A model generated the notes under the pieces. The model was given only the letters and a program-made list of their open reading frames with translations, did no database searches and was not told the origin of the DNA. The translations under genes and the position numbers were made by a program. Of a stretch of 64,000 nt of DNA, positions 1-11,432 are shown piece by piece. Positions within the stretch are counted from its first letter, which is position 1; each line of letters opens with the position of its first letter. This DNA comes from Roridomyces roridus (lineage: Eukaryota; Basidiomycota; Agaricomycetes; Agaricales; Mycenaceae). The stretch spans positions 124,001 to 188,000 of the forward strand of contig JARKIF010000019.1 of NCBI GenBank assembly GCA_029378245.1. The letters run 5' to 3'.

Positions 1-1
1 C

Positions 2-1444
2 ATTGCCCTGGAACGGCGTCGCAGCAGGCGAAAACGTCGAATCCGACACGTGGCCACCAGCAAGGCTCTGGTTCTGGGCGTAAACTTGCCATTGCCGCGC
101 GATCTGCTCTTGAATGGACGATGGATTGATCGCTGCTGGAGGCGGCCCCCCACGAGACGTGTACGGGTAGGAATTATTCCTCCGCACGTGGTTGAAGGGG
201 TAGGGATAGGGCGAGCCTGCAGGCGCAACAGGACTGAACGGCGGATAGTCCTTGCGAGCATCGTAAGTCAGAGGCGACGGCGACGGAGCGGCGGTCTGGC
301 TATGAGGAGTCGGCGGAATAGGCGCATCGGGGCGGGGGGAATTGAAATACGACTGCATGGTCGGATGGTCCATGTAGTGTTGCATGTCGTCGGGATGAAT
401 GTTCCAAGCCTGAGCGTTGGACGGTGGTGCACGAGAATCATACCGCTCGTAGTCTTGTGCCACATCGCGTACGTCGCGATACCGCGGCGGCGGAGCCCTG
501 TCCAAATTGTCTTGCGTGAAAAGCGAAGGATCGAGGGCTCGCATGCCCAGCTGGTCAGTCGATCCATTGCGTGCTCTCGGCCGAATCGTCGCATTGTTCT
601 GAGCAGAGTATCGAGGATGGTGATCAGGCTCCATGGGGTGGTCGGGAGGAAGTCCGGATGTGGGCGACCTGGGTGTATACCCACCCTCTTCGTCAGGAAC
701 TGCCCGAGAACGCATTGTTTCCTCGATGTCTTGATCGATAAGGGTATCATCATCTTCCTCTCGATGGCCAGTGCGGCTGTCCCTCCCGCCATGAACCAGT
801 AGATTGGCCTCGTACAGGCCGATTCCCTCGGGATTGAGATCCGACGACGGGGTGGGAGAGCTCGAGCGAGGAGGCCCACGGCTGTCCCCAAAGGCCACGC
901 CCGTGGCAGGAACCTCGTCTTCCTGCTCCTCCTGCACGGGCAAAGAACGATCGGGAGTACGAGAGTGGACCGCCAGGTTCTGGAGCGGAGGCGTCTGACC
1001 CTGCGTGCCCACTGCCAACAAGACAGGTGCCGAGTTTGATGCCCGGCGGGCGAGGGTGACTTGACCAGGGGAGCCGTGGTCCTGGCTCTGGTACGGGTTG
1101 TAGCTGTCGTTTGGCGAATGAAGGGGTGTATGATAAGAGGCCGATACATCGTCTGGGGTGCGGGGCGCCTGAGAAAATGAAGCGGCGGTAGGGGAATTGG
1201 GTTGGCGCTGTCGGCGCTGCCCCTCGGTTTTCGGACTGACGCGTTCCGACGCCCGAATCCTCTCGACAGCAGGGTCGACCTTGGGAGACGAGTCGAGATG
1301 AGAGTGGCTCTGCGCCTGCTGCAGATCAGCCCGTTCAATCTCGGCCATAAGCTCGTCCGTCATCTGCCAATTCTCGTCCAATGTCGTAAGGAACTGGGGC
1401 GGGGGCACACGAGGGATCGGCCGGGGGTGATGGGGAGGGGACAT
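2..1444 (-). CDS. Disordered hypothetical protein, partial at left edge
   Basis: A single open frame runs from an ATG at 1444 off the left edge with no stop; codon phase was checked at about 56, 716, 1016 and 1442. The frame is preceded by an in-frame TAG a few codons upstream, so 1444 is the likely start. The product begins MSPPHHPRPIPRVPPPQF, has a short charged helical stretch (MTDELMAEIERADLQQ) near residue 25-40, and is then Pro/Ser/Gln/Asp-rich and almost certainly disordered over more than 400 residues (for example GGPPPAAINPSS, SPYPYPFNH). No catalytic domain is visible in the part present; any folded domain would lie past the edge. The style fits long regulatory or signalling proteins of Agaricomycetes, but I do not recognise the family. 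Long open frames on the opposite strand and in the other frame here are shadows. Confidence 0.75.
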   Translation of the reverse strand, partial: MSPPHHPRPIPRVPPPQFLTTLDENWQMTDELMAEIERADLQQAQSHSHLDSSPKVDPAVERIRASERVSPKTEGQRRQRQPNSPTAASFSQAPRTPDDVSASYHTPLHSPNDSYNPYQSQDHGSPGQVTLARRASNSAPVLLAVGTQGQTPPLQNLAVHSRTPDRSLPVQEEQEDEVPATGVAFGDSRGPPRSSSPTPSSDLNPEGIGLYEANLLVHGGRDSRTGHREEDDDTLIDQDIEETMRSRAVPDEEGGYTPRSPTSGLPPDHPMEPDHHPRYSAQNNATIRPRARNGSTDQLGMRALDPSLFTQDNLDRAPPPRYRDVRDVAQDYERYDSRAPPSNAQAWNIHPDDMQHYMDHPTMQSYFNSPRPDAPIPPTPHSQTAAPSPSPLTYDARKDYPPFSPVAPAGSPYPYPFNHVRRNNSYPYTSRGGPPPAAINPSSIQEQIARQWQVYAQNQSLAGGHVSDSTFSPAATPFQGN

Positions 1445-2916
1445 CTCGCGCTTCTACTACCTCGGGCCCATGAGGCGGCGATGGCAGGTGCCTGGGCGGT
1501 GAGCGCTGCGATGCGTGCAAGTTGTGCGGTGCGGTAGGGCTGCCCTGCTGGGGACCGTTACCAAACACCTGCATGACGCTAGGCACCACAGGCATCGAAA
1601 CCGTCTTCATCGAGCGGGGTCGGTGAGTGGGCGAAGGCGACATTTCCCTCGACTGCAGCGAATGTATGGCACCTGTGCAGTAGTTAGTACAGGTCCGAAT
1701 CGAGAAGCACTGTAGACGATCTCTAGTGCCACAGAAGCCAAGGATGAATGACAGAAGAAGACTCGCCTGGAGTAGAGGGGTGGGCCAGAGGCTTCCGGGA
1801 GCGTTGTGGCGAGTGGCTTGCCATGAGCAATAGCTGACTTGGAGGGTGTGAACAAGCGAGAAGAGATGGGCTTTAAGACTCGAAGCGCACGATTTCAACG
1901 TGCCCGTCAACCACAACGAGGCGGAGAGACCATCTTGGGAACAACTGCCTCGAGGCAGATTACGCACTTAGCGGTCCGATCCATTTGATGATGTACTACT
2001 TCCTGCAGCTGGACGACGGAATAAAAAGACAATTGGATGTAGAACAAGGTGCCATGTTGTTTCCAGGAGACGAGGCAGGAGAACAAGGTGTCGAGGAGGT
2101 ACGGTGGAAAAGACAAAAAAACAAGGAAAGACGGCAATCACTGATTTCTCAGCGGATAATTCATCCAACCGCGAACACCTTGTTGTTCTCAGTCTCAAGC
2201 TCGGTGAAGAACCAATCGAATTCCAAGAAGCAATGCAAACAGTTGAGAAGTTACAATGACATGTATTTTATTGGGAACGCGGAAACCGCACATTAAATCT
2301 GACGAGAGAAGCAGCATGATAAGCCTCGATGTGCATGGTCTCCCTGAAGTGCACTGCAAAGTTGGCGTCGCTTCGGTCGGCATGCCGCAGGAGGTATGGG
2401 TCGTGGTGGGAGGGAGAAACGCCAATGGTTAGGAGCTGGGTCTCGACTTGCACGCGGGACTTGTCCTTTCGGTCAGAAATCAACGAAAAGAAAAAGGGGT
2501 CCGCCGCCGACGGTTTCGTGCTAGATGTCGTACGTAGCTTTCGACGCATCCGACAGACGTCAACAAGATCCGCGTTGCGGCCTTCAGGCCATTCGGTCGA
2601 GGTGGCGAAGCTTGTGAATGCAAGTTTGCCAGTTGTCCTGATACCACCCAGTCTGTCACGGTCATGCCGGGGGGCATTTCTCGCCGATGTCTTGTCAATG
2701 TGTAGAGTGCAAGTGGGTGATCGATGGGTTGCAGAAAGGGCCGGGGCAAGTCTACTGCGAGCCTGCGTCTCCGACTTCTTTGCCGGCTGAGAAACCGGAA
2801 GATGTCGAGGGCGTTCAGAGTGCTTGCCGCATAGTGGTGATGGTTGAAGACAAGCAGCGGCAACGGGTCGGCCCGCAGAACATTACCTAAGCGCCTCTTG
2901 CCTTGATCAAACCACC
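1445..2916. other. Intergenic region
   Basis: Divergent gap between the left-edge gene (-) and the kinase-like gene (+). Short open frames exist on both strands but none has family resemblance or credible splice structure. It presumably holds both promoters; no clear TATA or repeat was recognised. Confidence 0.5.
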
Positions 2917-4131
2917 ATGTCCCAGATCCGAAAAGCAGGCAATCAATGTCCTCCCGAAATACTAGCCTCCATCCTCCGCACAAAGAGAACGGCCGAGGGA
3001 TGCGCATGGGGTCACAGTCTCGACAATTTCTTCTGTGCCAAGTCGGAAGACAATTACAGCTGGACGGATGTCTGGACAACCAGCGTCCTGGAGGAGCTCG
3101 GTCTCTTAGGAGGCTCCAGTGTCAAAGAACCCGTCATGCAGCGCAAGAACCCTTGGTCCCCGAACGCCGACGAACAGGGTGAACTGCCCATTTTCATGCC
3201 ACGTCTCAAAGGTCTTGACTCTTCAGGGCCAACAGACCCTTCGACTCCAATCCATCAGCTCCCGAAGCTCGAAGAATTCGTCCCGTCACAACGTCTTCCC
3301 AATCTTCTCACTGTCCGCGATGAGGACGGACGGTTGTCGGGGACCGAGACCTCCGAAAAAGTTGTTCAATATCGTCGCGTTTACCCAGCGCCCACCGACG
3401 AAATCAATTCGGGCGACCTTTATCTGACTCGCGAATCGAGAGTAGGTTGTGGCCACCACTCGAACGTCTACCACGCTTCCTTCTTGATCCCGCCATCAAA
3501 CTCCCCCGTGCGCGTCGTCGCCAAGGTCGCCGTTCCCCGCCTAGAAGCGCGCGAATTTCTCCACCACGAAGCTGCCATATACACTGAGTTTCCAGAGTAC
3601 CTCACTCAGGATTTTACGGGATACGCGTTGGTCCCGGGGCTCAAATACCCCGTTCCCGTCGGTGCGGTTGTCCCAAAATTCTATGGTTACTACCTCCCGG
3701 CGGAGGACGGATACACTGTCGGGACCATCGCTCGCCCGAGCCCTATCCTGCTTTTGGAGGACTGCGGGAGTCCCGTTGACCCACAAACTCTTTCGCACGA
3801 TGACAAGTGCGTATTCATTCAACTTCACTCCGTAATCACACCGCCAACATCATGATATCGCAGAGCCGAATGCTTCTCCCTCTTCCTCCGCCTCCACCTA
3901 TCCGGCTTCCTCCAAAAGTCCGCGTTCCGAAAGAACATACTCGTCCAGCCCGGTCCCTTGACCGCTCCTCCTCAAGACCGATCCACCGACACACCCAGCT
4001 TTCGGTTAATTGATTTCGGGCGCGCTGTGCGCCGACCGAAGGGAAACCAAAAGGATTGGTTGGATGACAAGGAAACGGAGGTCAAGGATGCGCAAAAAGT
4101 GTTGCGTATTCCGAGGCACTCCATGTGCTGA
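2917..4131 (+). CDS. Atypical protein-kinase-like protein
   Basis: Two exons, 2917-3806 and 3864-4131, joined across a 57-base GT-AG intron, give 385 aa; the junction keeps frame. The fold follows the kinase order: glycine loop RVGCGHHSNVYHA (about 175-187), an AK motif lysine (203, VVAKVAV), the helix-C glutamate in HHEAAIY (about 218), a hinge ILLLEDCG (277-284), catalytic-loop region HLSGFLQKSAFRKNILVQ (308-325) and DFG at 346-348 (LIDFGRA). The catalytic-loop aspartate position holds Ser (about 316), while the Asn (321) and DFG are kept. The stretch NILVQPGPL followed by the LIDFGRA region is characteristic of an Agaricomycete-expanded kinase-like family that lacks a standard HRD. Whether it phosphorylates protein or is a pseudokinase cannot be told from sequence. 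The N-terminal 160 residues are not kinase-like. Confidence 0.82.
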
Positions 4132-5390
4132 TCTACGCTTCTAGCGGTTTGAATTCTATATACATTAGACGAGGATACCCGACCACTGGCACAGCTTAAT
4201 GAAAACCCCGCTCGCGTCCGCGTTAACAAAAGGCCGTCGTTGGTATATGAACCCAGACTATTCTTTGCGTGGTGGTTTTTTGCATCGGTGAAGATATCAT
4301 GGCCACACACCACTGTCGCCGTCTTGGTCTCCGTTCCGCTCTGATGAATCATTGTAGTCCTGACTGAGGTCTCCGAGGACAGGATCATCTCCCGCAATTA
4401 AATGGAAACTGACCAGGCTGTAGATGATGATGTATTCGGGTTGAACAACAGACCGGCGTCTCCGCTTTGAAATCGTACTATACTATAGCTAGGGGCTGCT
4501 GCTTCCCGCAGGAGTGAATTAATCGTCAGGAAACAATCCGACAACTGATGAACGCTTGGAAACGAAATAACTATTGGCGTATTTACGTGGCCGGCATCCT
4601 GGAATGTACATATATTCTCCTCCAGCAGCCAGCGTACCTATGGCTATTACCTGCTGTGCGATTGGAATTATTAGGTTGGTTTCCTAAATCCCGATCTCTG
4701 GTCTGGGTTTAGGCTTGAATGAATTCGAACTGGACCGCAGTGCCAAGTATAGGCCAAATGTGAAATCAACTTGAATGCACTAGAACCCATGTTCAAAGGC
4801 ATCTTATCTCGTGCCCGACGACGCCGAATTCCCCCGTTCTCAGCCCAACGGCGGAACCTAAATAGTACCCTGCAAGTACAAGTAAGTTCAACCCACGGAT
4901 CCGATCTCATTCCGAAAAGCGATGAATTCCATTTCCGACCGCCGTTGATGATGAAAAATGGAAACGAACCCGAGTTTCGAGTAGTCGAAATTCTGGGCTC
5001 GAATCCCTGAATTATTATCCGAGTTCTCGGTGAAAGAATTCCTAAAAAGGAACCTTGAAGAACGCCTGGCACTGATCCCAACGCGAGTGTAAATTCTACA
5101 ACTTTGAATTCTTCTTTGTACAGATACTGATAATTTTATCTCTATACTGTATCAACGCACATCCGTCGGGACATCAGGCACCCCAGGTACCTTCCCCTCC
5201 CCGCGCCTCGTTCGATCGCGACCTGAGAACGACCCAAACAGCCGCGTATGCCGTTTGGTTGAACTTGGGCTCCCGGGTGAATTGATACGAGAGCCAAACG
5301 AATTGGACACGGGAGACACACTGAATCGGCTGCTGACGCCGAGCGGTGGGGTCTGCAACAACAGACTGGTGCTTGTCGCTCTCGTTATCA
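4132..5390. other. Intergenic region, relatively AT-rich
   Basis: Convergent gap between the kinase-like gene and the single-pass membrane protein gene. Only short frames without recognisable content are present. It should hold both 3' ends; no repeat or RNA gene was seen. Confidence 0.5.
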
Positions 5391-6466
5391 TTAAGCCCGG
5401 GTCCAGACGTCGTGGGCACGTCGCGAGTGTGTGCGGGGACGGGTTCCGGAGGTAGCACGAGTTTCGGACGAGTCGAGGTGCGGGGAAGGCTCGATTGACG
5501 AGATTCGCGACGGTGTCAACGGGGGCGAGCGCGATACCAGCTCGTCAGGATCGCGGACCGGGGACGGTGGTTGAACCCCAGAGTCGTTGGCACGGTGCCC
5601 ACGCGTTGTTGAATGTGGGAGTGTCCGGTCAACTGATGATTTAGACAGTGTTCCGCGCGACTTGGACTCTGACGGCGTCCTTCGAGAGCCCCTGGTTTGT
5701 GATGGGCTGGACACGGTGTCGGCGGGAGTCACAGGCAACGACTCTGTAACCGGAATTGGCTGTGATCGGGGTGATTTTCTCGTGATCGTTCCCTCTAGAC
5801 GCCGGATATCGCTGGCAGAATCTGAAAACCACGCAGAATCTGCCACATCCCGTCCGAGCTCGGTGGGCAGTGGGGTCGGAGGCTGTTTCCGAGACACCTT
5901 GAACTGTCGTTCTGCAGGTTTAGTGTCGGCAAGCGGCTCAACACGATCGAGTTGTAGCGGGTCGGCCGGGGGTGGCCTGCGCGGAGATTCGGGTGTCGCG
6001 GGGAAGGGTTGCTCTTTGAAATGAGGAGATGATTCGGACACCGTCGGGACAGTGCTTTCGGGTAGGCGAATCCTTCTGTTCGCGAAAGCTGGGTTCGAGA
6101 CGCGTTTTTGTCGGCGATCCCTTCGTCTTCGCACGAGTAATAGAATCCCCAGGATGAGCGCGGCGACCAGAGCGGTAGCACCAACAATCCCGACGATAAG
6201 GGTAATGGTTAGCAGGTTCTTCGCCTGCGGAGCCCTTCTCCACAACGACTACTCGCTCGAATAAGTATCCATGAAACGAAAGCATCCTAAACTCACCTTT
6301 GCCTCCTTCACTGAAAGTCTCCACGCGAGGTGTTCCTCCGAGGGTCCGGGGACGCTGCTTGACTGTCAGTGAATGTAGGCGGAAGTGTGGTGAACAATGG
6401 TCACCTCATCCCCGAGGTTCTTGCACAGAGCGTGAAAAACACAAGGAGAGACGAGAAGAAATTCAT
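5391..6466 (-). CDS. Single-pass membrane protein with signal peptide and long disordered tail
   Basis: Three exons resolve cleanly: 6405-6466, 6297-6354 and 5391-6224, with introns of 50 and 72 bases, totalling 317 aa. The start at 6466 gives a hydrophobic leader (MNFFSSLLVFFTLCA). A lumenal segment of only about 20 residues follows (VPGPSEEHLAWRLSV), then one strong membrane helix (LLTITLIVGIVGATALVAAL...) ended by RRRRDRR, a typical cytosolic stop-transfer. The remaining 250 residues are Ser/Pro/Thr/Arg-rich and disordered, with many SP/TP sites. This layout (short ectodomain, helix, basic patch, long disordered tail) is common in Agaricomycete cell-surface proteins of unknown role. Function is unknown. 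The long frame on the other strand at 5587-6024 is a shadow. Confidence 0.78.
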
Positions 6467-7366
6467 GAGGGAGGCGTAAGAAGAAAAGAACAATCTCTGC
6501 TGTAATATATTACCCGCCTTCACATCACCGTTGTTGATTTCCGGGGTCAGTGGCGGGAATAGCCTATAGGAACCCTTCTCTGACAACAGGGTCAAATCAG
6601 GTTCGCGTGGATCCATAGAAACCTAAACCCTGTACATCGTCGCCGAGGCATTTCTCCATATTCCGTCGTCTCTGTATAGATACCCCAGATTCGGCATTAT
6701 GGCATTGGACTTCAACTTTTAAAGTGCTGCGCCTTGCCATGGCGATCTGAAAAGTCCGTTCATCGGCGGAAGGTCAGTTTGTGTATACATTTTCCACACA
6801 CAAAGAGACCGGTGGGGACGCCGAGACCTGCGGCTAGGCCGTGTTTTTGGTATTAAGCAGGGAAGTTCTGAAAGCCCGGGAGATAGAAGACAGATATGAG
6901 ATATCGGGAGCAAAACTGCCAATGTTCGGATGCGGTGGAAGCCTGAAGAAAAAGAGGGTGGTACGATGTTATGAAATTTCAGCGATGCGGAAGCCATTGG
7001 GTCTGGCGTCCGAGTCGGAGCTGCGTGTAGGAGGAACCAATGAAACTGGATGGAAGCTCAGAGAGAAACACTGTCGTGTGTCACGAGCCTTGAATGGAAA
7101 GCGGAGGAAGCAGAGAGAAATATATCACCATTCCGCGGATATGCTCCTAGGATGACCGAGGCAAGCTCACAGCCAGTTATGAACTTGAGTGGGAAGAGGA
7201 AGAGGAGAATCACAAGCAACTTTGCCTTGATCCGCTTAGATAAGGATTGATCCGAGTCCTCGCAATCCAGTCAGTAGTGCAAGCCCAGTTTGACCCGCAC
7301 ATCCTGGCCCTGCTAGATTTATTCTCAACTGACTGGTTCGTGGAGTAAGTAGAATAGACAACTAAT
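6467..7366. other. Intergenic region
   Basis: Lies upstream of the single-pass membrane protein gene and downstream of the four-span membrane protein gene, both on the minus strand. Short frames occur on both strands but none shows a family match. It likely carries the promoter of the 5391-6466 gene. Confidence 0.45.
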
Positions 7367-9199
7367 TTAACGTTTAAAGTAATCTTGAGCCCCGATTTCC
7401 GAGTTCTCTTTCTTCACCTCGGAAATTGCATCAGCTTCCGTCTGCCCAACCTCCGCCCTACTTGGAACTCCCACTCCAAGCCGCGGTGCCCTTTCAACCG
7501 CACGTCCCCTCGTCTGCGCTTCCAAATCACCCCGACCTCGCCGGGTCGGCCCCTGCCCATACCGCCTCAATGTTGCAATAATCAACCCGAAATACACCAG
7601 CCCGATGAAGAGAACGACCGAAACAGCAATTCGCGGACCAAGCACGGCGTGCCTTCCCAATGACTGTCGTTCGTCTGGATCGAGGACAGAGCCCGTACGC
7701 CAGACAAAGGTTGTTATCGAGAGGATGAAGAATACGACAGACCAGGCGAGGAAAACGGCAGGCATTGCGAGGAGCGTCCATACCTTGCCAAAGGTGTAAA
7801 ATAAACTCGAACTGTATCCAGAAAACCTACATTCCACCAGATGAACGTATCAGTCTTTCGCGCTTCCTACATTGAAAAAAGTCAAGACCGCGTTTTCACC
7901 GATCAGTTCAAACGCACCTCAGCAAATTTGGATGCCCTATACATGCTTCCCATGGTCGAAAACCGCACAATGTACACGCATCCGTAACATAAACTCATCA
8001 GTGCAGATACGAGGGAGAGCAGAGCCGTGGTACGTGTGACAGGATCGCTGGCTGCCGGAGGAATTTGGAACATGGTTAAAATTGCACTGCATCCAAGTTA
8101 TGTTGAATTCAAAATGAACTTGATGTTGTACGCACGATAAGAGAAGCGCCGATACAACGTTCAGAGTCTTCCATTCCTTGATGAGGGATCCGATAAAGTC
8201 CTCCCACCTAGCAATAATTGAGCGTAATTCCAGAGATGAAGAACAATGCGCACGAGTATTTGAACCGAATGAGAGCAGGAGAGACCACAGCGGGAGTCCA
8301 ATCTTCCGGAACAGGCAGCGGGAGGTGCCCGACACTCGGTGTGGGCGTAGCGCGAGCAGAGGCCGCTGCGATAGAGTCACGCACACTTGCCGCCGTGGGT
8401 AAAGAGTACAACTCGAGCGAATCGCCCGTCATGCCCGCGTCGATCATACGTTCAATGTCCGGACGGCTCACGTCGGCGTCCTCGAAGATGCGTGCCACTC
8501 GTGAAAAATACATGGATGGCAGGCGGAGCAGTAGGTAGAGGTAGACCTGCCGAGGGAGCGTGTCGGTGAAAAAGGTTTTGGCGTGCTCGAAAGAGCTATC
8601 CGTCCCTTTCTCGGTGGGCGTCAGAAAGAGACCAAAGCCGGGCAGTCGAATGGTAATTTCGAATGGGTTGATCGGGACGAAAGGGTCGTCTGTTCGATTG
8701 TCATTGCGACGGTGAAAACTGGCAGATAGGTGCTGGAAAATTCGAAGGGGAGAGGCTGCTCTGGAACGAGGTTGGGATGCCGATTCGAAAGCTGGTGGGT
8801 CGCTTTCTCTGTGACTGCGTACAAAGCCTGCATACGAACTCAAGTAACTATCCACTCTGGGTAACTGGCAGACTCACCTTGAGGCCTATCACTATCGAAA
8901 GAAACGCGTTGTTTGGGAGTTTCATGCCCATCGGAACCATTAACCTGGGGGAAGGACTTGCTTGCAGGGAGTGTAGTACCCCATGCTTGGCTGATTCGGG
9001 GACTATGACCGGATTCTGTGGAGAACGAGGGAAGAGAATCGAGGCTTCTGCGCATAGCTCTAGCAGCCTGAGACCGCACAGCGCGATTGTTGGGGCTCGA
9101 GGATGCGCTGACCGGCAGCTCCGAGAGTTTATCGGAAGACGTGAGATTGGAGAGTTTTGACGAGGAGCTCGATTCGAGGATCGACGTGGGGGAGGCCAT
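7367..9199 (-). CDS. Four-span membrane protein, basidiomycete family of unknown function
   Basis: Six exons resolve with exact frame: 8878-9199, 8254-8827, 8136-8207, 7918-8086, 7831-7866 and 7367-7783; introns are 46-51 bases and the total is 529 aa. The first 110 residues are Ser-rich. A soluble region contains PFEITIRLPGFGLFL and SRPDIERMIDAGMTGD. From the short third exon (WEDFIGSLIKEWKTLNVVSA) onward there are four hydrophobic spans: around VVSALLLSAILTMF, TTALLSLVSALMSLCYGCVY, VWTLLAMPAVFLAWSVVFF and RIAVSVVLFIGLVYFGLIIA. The order EWKTLN, two helices, a short helix with FIWWNVW, then two helices matches a conserved basidiomycete membrane protein family that I recognise but cannot name. 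The tail is charged and cytosolic-like. No enzyme motif is visible. Confidence 0.85.
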
Positions 9200-9446
9200 C
9201 TTGTATAACGCAGATATATTTCTTCTCTTATGGAGCTAAAAGGGCCACAGGCGTCAGACAGTACCGGAAATGGGCTGTTGAGATGTGGTGGTACGGGAGC
9301 AAGCGGTCTTTTGATCTCGGCAACCTCGGCAATATTTTTGCTTCTTCCCCTCATCGTCTTCGAATCCGCGTCCTCAAACCACCGGGCTCTGGTCAGGCTA
9401 CGTGCGCGGTCTTTTCAGCACAAAAAAAATAGACGCGTGATACCCC

Positions 9447-11116
9447 ATGGACCCATGTTCGCGAACGTTGCGAATCACCGAGATTGTGCGGATGATTTGT
9501 GAAGAGTCCGCAGCAACAACGTACGGACCTAGCTATACGAAACAACCTCCTAGGCTCCCCCGCTTGGCATGCACGTCCAAGATTTTTTTGGAGCCTGCAC
9601 TCGATCTCATCTGGGAGGAGCTCGAAAGCATAGTTCCGCTAGTGAAATGTATGCCACCGACGGTTTGGGAGCAACAAGGGGACGGACGCCAACAAATGAT
9701 TGTAAGTTTTGTGTGCTTCCATGATTGTTTTTTCACTCTTGCTAGGTTCTGCGCCGTCCCATCGTGTCGGCAGATCTTTCCAGGCTTCTCTTCTACTCTG
9801 TACGAGTCAGGAAGCTAAATTTCGACCTAAGCCATGCCTCGTGGCTCTTTCCCATTGCTGTGCACCCCGAAGTCCTCCAGGCGTTGAGCATGTCGCTTGC
9901 TTCCCAGATTATCATGCCAAAGATCAGGCGTCTTGACTGGAATCCTGGCAAAGACGCGCTGCCGCTCACGCCACGGCTTCTCGGGCCTGATATTCGAAAT
10001 CTTCGAATCAGTCTTGACCAATCAAATGCATCATTATCCCTCCTCCCCTGCATCAAGGCTTCGTGTTCCATCGTCACGAGCTTCAGCCTTAGTTTTAATG
10101 GGGAGGCCGTCAGGCACCCGACACTCGGCCTGATTACGGACGCCTTGACGGGGTGGCACAATCTCGAGGCCCTAACCGTCCCCAATTTGGATCTCGCTGC
10201 GCTCAAACACATCTCCCGACTCCCATCTTTGACCAATCTGAACCTCTTCAACGTCGCAGGCGCAGAGTCTAGGACTTTGCGCCTGGAAGAGCATCTAACG
10301 GGTCCTTCCTTCCCCTGCACAAGCTTTATCGGACCTTTAATAAAGGCCACTGGACAGCATTACTATCAGGTTGCTGAAGAAATTGGACGACTGCGCGCTG
10401 GAGGACCTCTTCACGCCGTCTGTTGAATCTCTGGACCACGACGAACTCACCGAGCTCAGATCCATCAGTTGAGAAAGTGTGCTCGGACAGCAGATGTCGC
10501 GCAGCATGCCCATATCGGCGGACGCATTTCGACCCCTTCTGGCGTCGAAGCTTTAAACTCGTTTCATTCAACAAGTTCTATCTGGCTGAGATCGCCACCG
10601 CCTGGGCAGTCTCAGCGAATGCGTCTCATTCCCAGATCAACACGATGGATGCCGCCGAACGCAACCTAGCTTGCCTGATCCCTTTTGTAATGCCCTGGCC
10701 TGTCGACTCTCGGCCTCCGCCTCCGCACTTCTGAAATCCCAGAATTTTCCCAGGTGGCAGGGAAACGCATCGATAACCAGCTCAATACACTTGATGTTGG
10801 TACTTCGCCAATTAACGACGACGCGGAAGACATGGGAAACATCGCCGCGTTCTTATCAAATTTGTTTCCCGGGTTGGAATATGTCAACACGCGCGAGGAA
10901 CTTCCTGAGACAGAGCCTGCCCCCACGTATGCACAGGTATGGGCGCGCGTTCGGGAGCTTGTTCCAATATTCTCCTCTGTTCGATCAGCGGAGAAGGATT
11001 TTTGGAACGAGGAGCACGCATGGAGGACTCGAAGGACTCGAAGGACGAGGAAGGATCGATTAAGCAGGGCGACGCTGAGCAGGGCGAAGCTGAGGAAGAG
11101 GCGTGATGCGTACTAA
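9447..11116 (+). pseudogene. F-box/LRR-like family, copy 1, degenerate
   Basis: Exon 1 (9447-9701) encodes the F-box-like head (RITEIVRMICEES, PRLACTSKIFLEPALDLIW), followed by a 44-base intron and exon 2 from 9746 (LRRPIVSADLSRLLFYSVRV). The degenerate leucine-rich body is readable to about 10310. After that the frame breaks repeatedly. A segment near 10375-10470 (LKKLDDCALEDLF) ends in a stop, and another resumes near 10590. A small deletion near 10690 precedes the frame that carries CPGLSTLGLRLRTSEIPEF and the end of the gene (VGTSPINDDAEDMGNIAAFL). By comparison with copies 4 and 5 about 60-80 residues around the middle are lost or scrambled. Intact family members would be adaptor subunits of SCF ubiquitin ligases; this copy cannot make a full product. 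Confidence 0.8.
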
Positions 11117-11432
11117 ACATTTCTTGATTTTATACCGCATTATGATTGAGAATCCAAGCTTCAAGACTGATTCGACTCATTGACTCAAGTTCAACTGCCA
11201 TGGAGATGCTGTGACGGTCTGCTCTGGGTAAATCCGGGGTAGGTCGAACGGTACTTCTTAAGCGAGTTTGACTTTAACTGATGAAGCAGTGGGGCCGTTG
11301 AATGCCGATGGCGTGCCGGTCACACATAGGCTCCAACAAATACTTACGACGCGACTTGTCACCGACAGTCATCTTCTCTCAAAGTACGCGCCGCTGGATG
11401 CGAAAGAGCTGTGCTGACGTGCTATGTAGCCC
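11117..11432. other. Spacer between F-box copies 1 and 2
   Basis: About 316 bases between two same-strand F-box copies. No open frame with family resemblance is visible; it presumably serves as the promoter of copy 2. Confidence 0.4.

Noticed and set aside
50..802. Open frame of 250 aa on the plus strand
   Set aside because: Arg/Val-rich antisense of the minus-strand gene at 2-1444; its third-frame content has no domain.
268..1338. Open frame of 356 aa on the minus strand
   Set aside because: It is another phase of the same strand; the phase that reads off the left edge has the coherent Pro/Ser-rich protein starting at 1444.
4980..5012. Possible tRNA T-arm (CTCGAATC)
   Set aside because: No matching acceptor, D-arm or anticodon stem could be found around it; no tRNA is supported in the window.
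5587..6024. Open frame of 145 aa on the plus strand
   Set aside because: Antisense of the single-pass membrane protein tail, which resolves to three in-frame exons on the minus strand.
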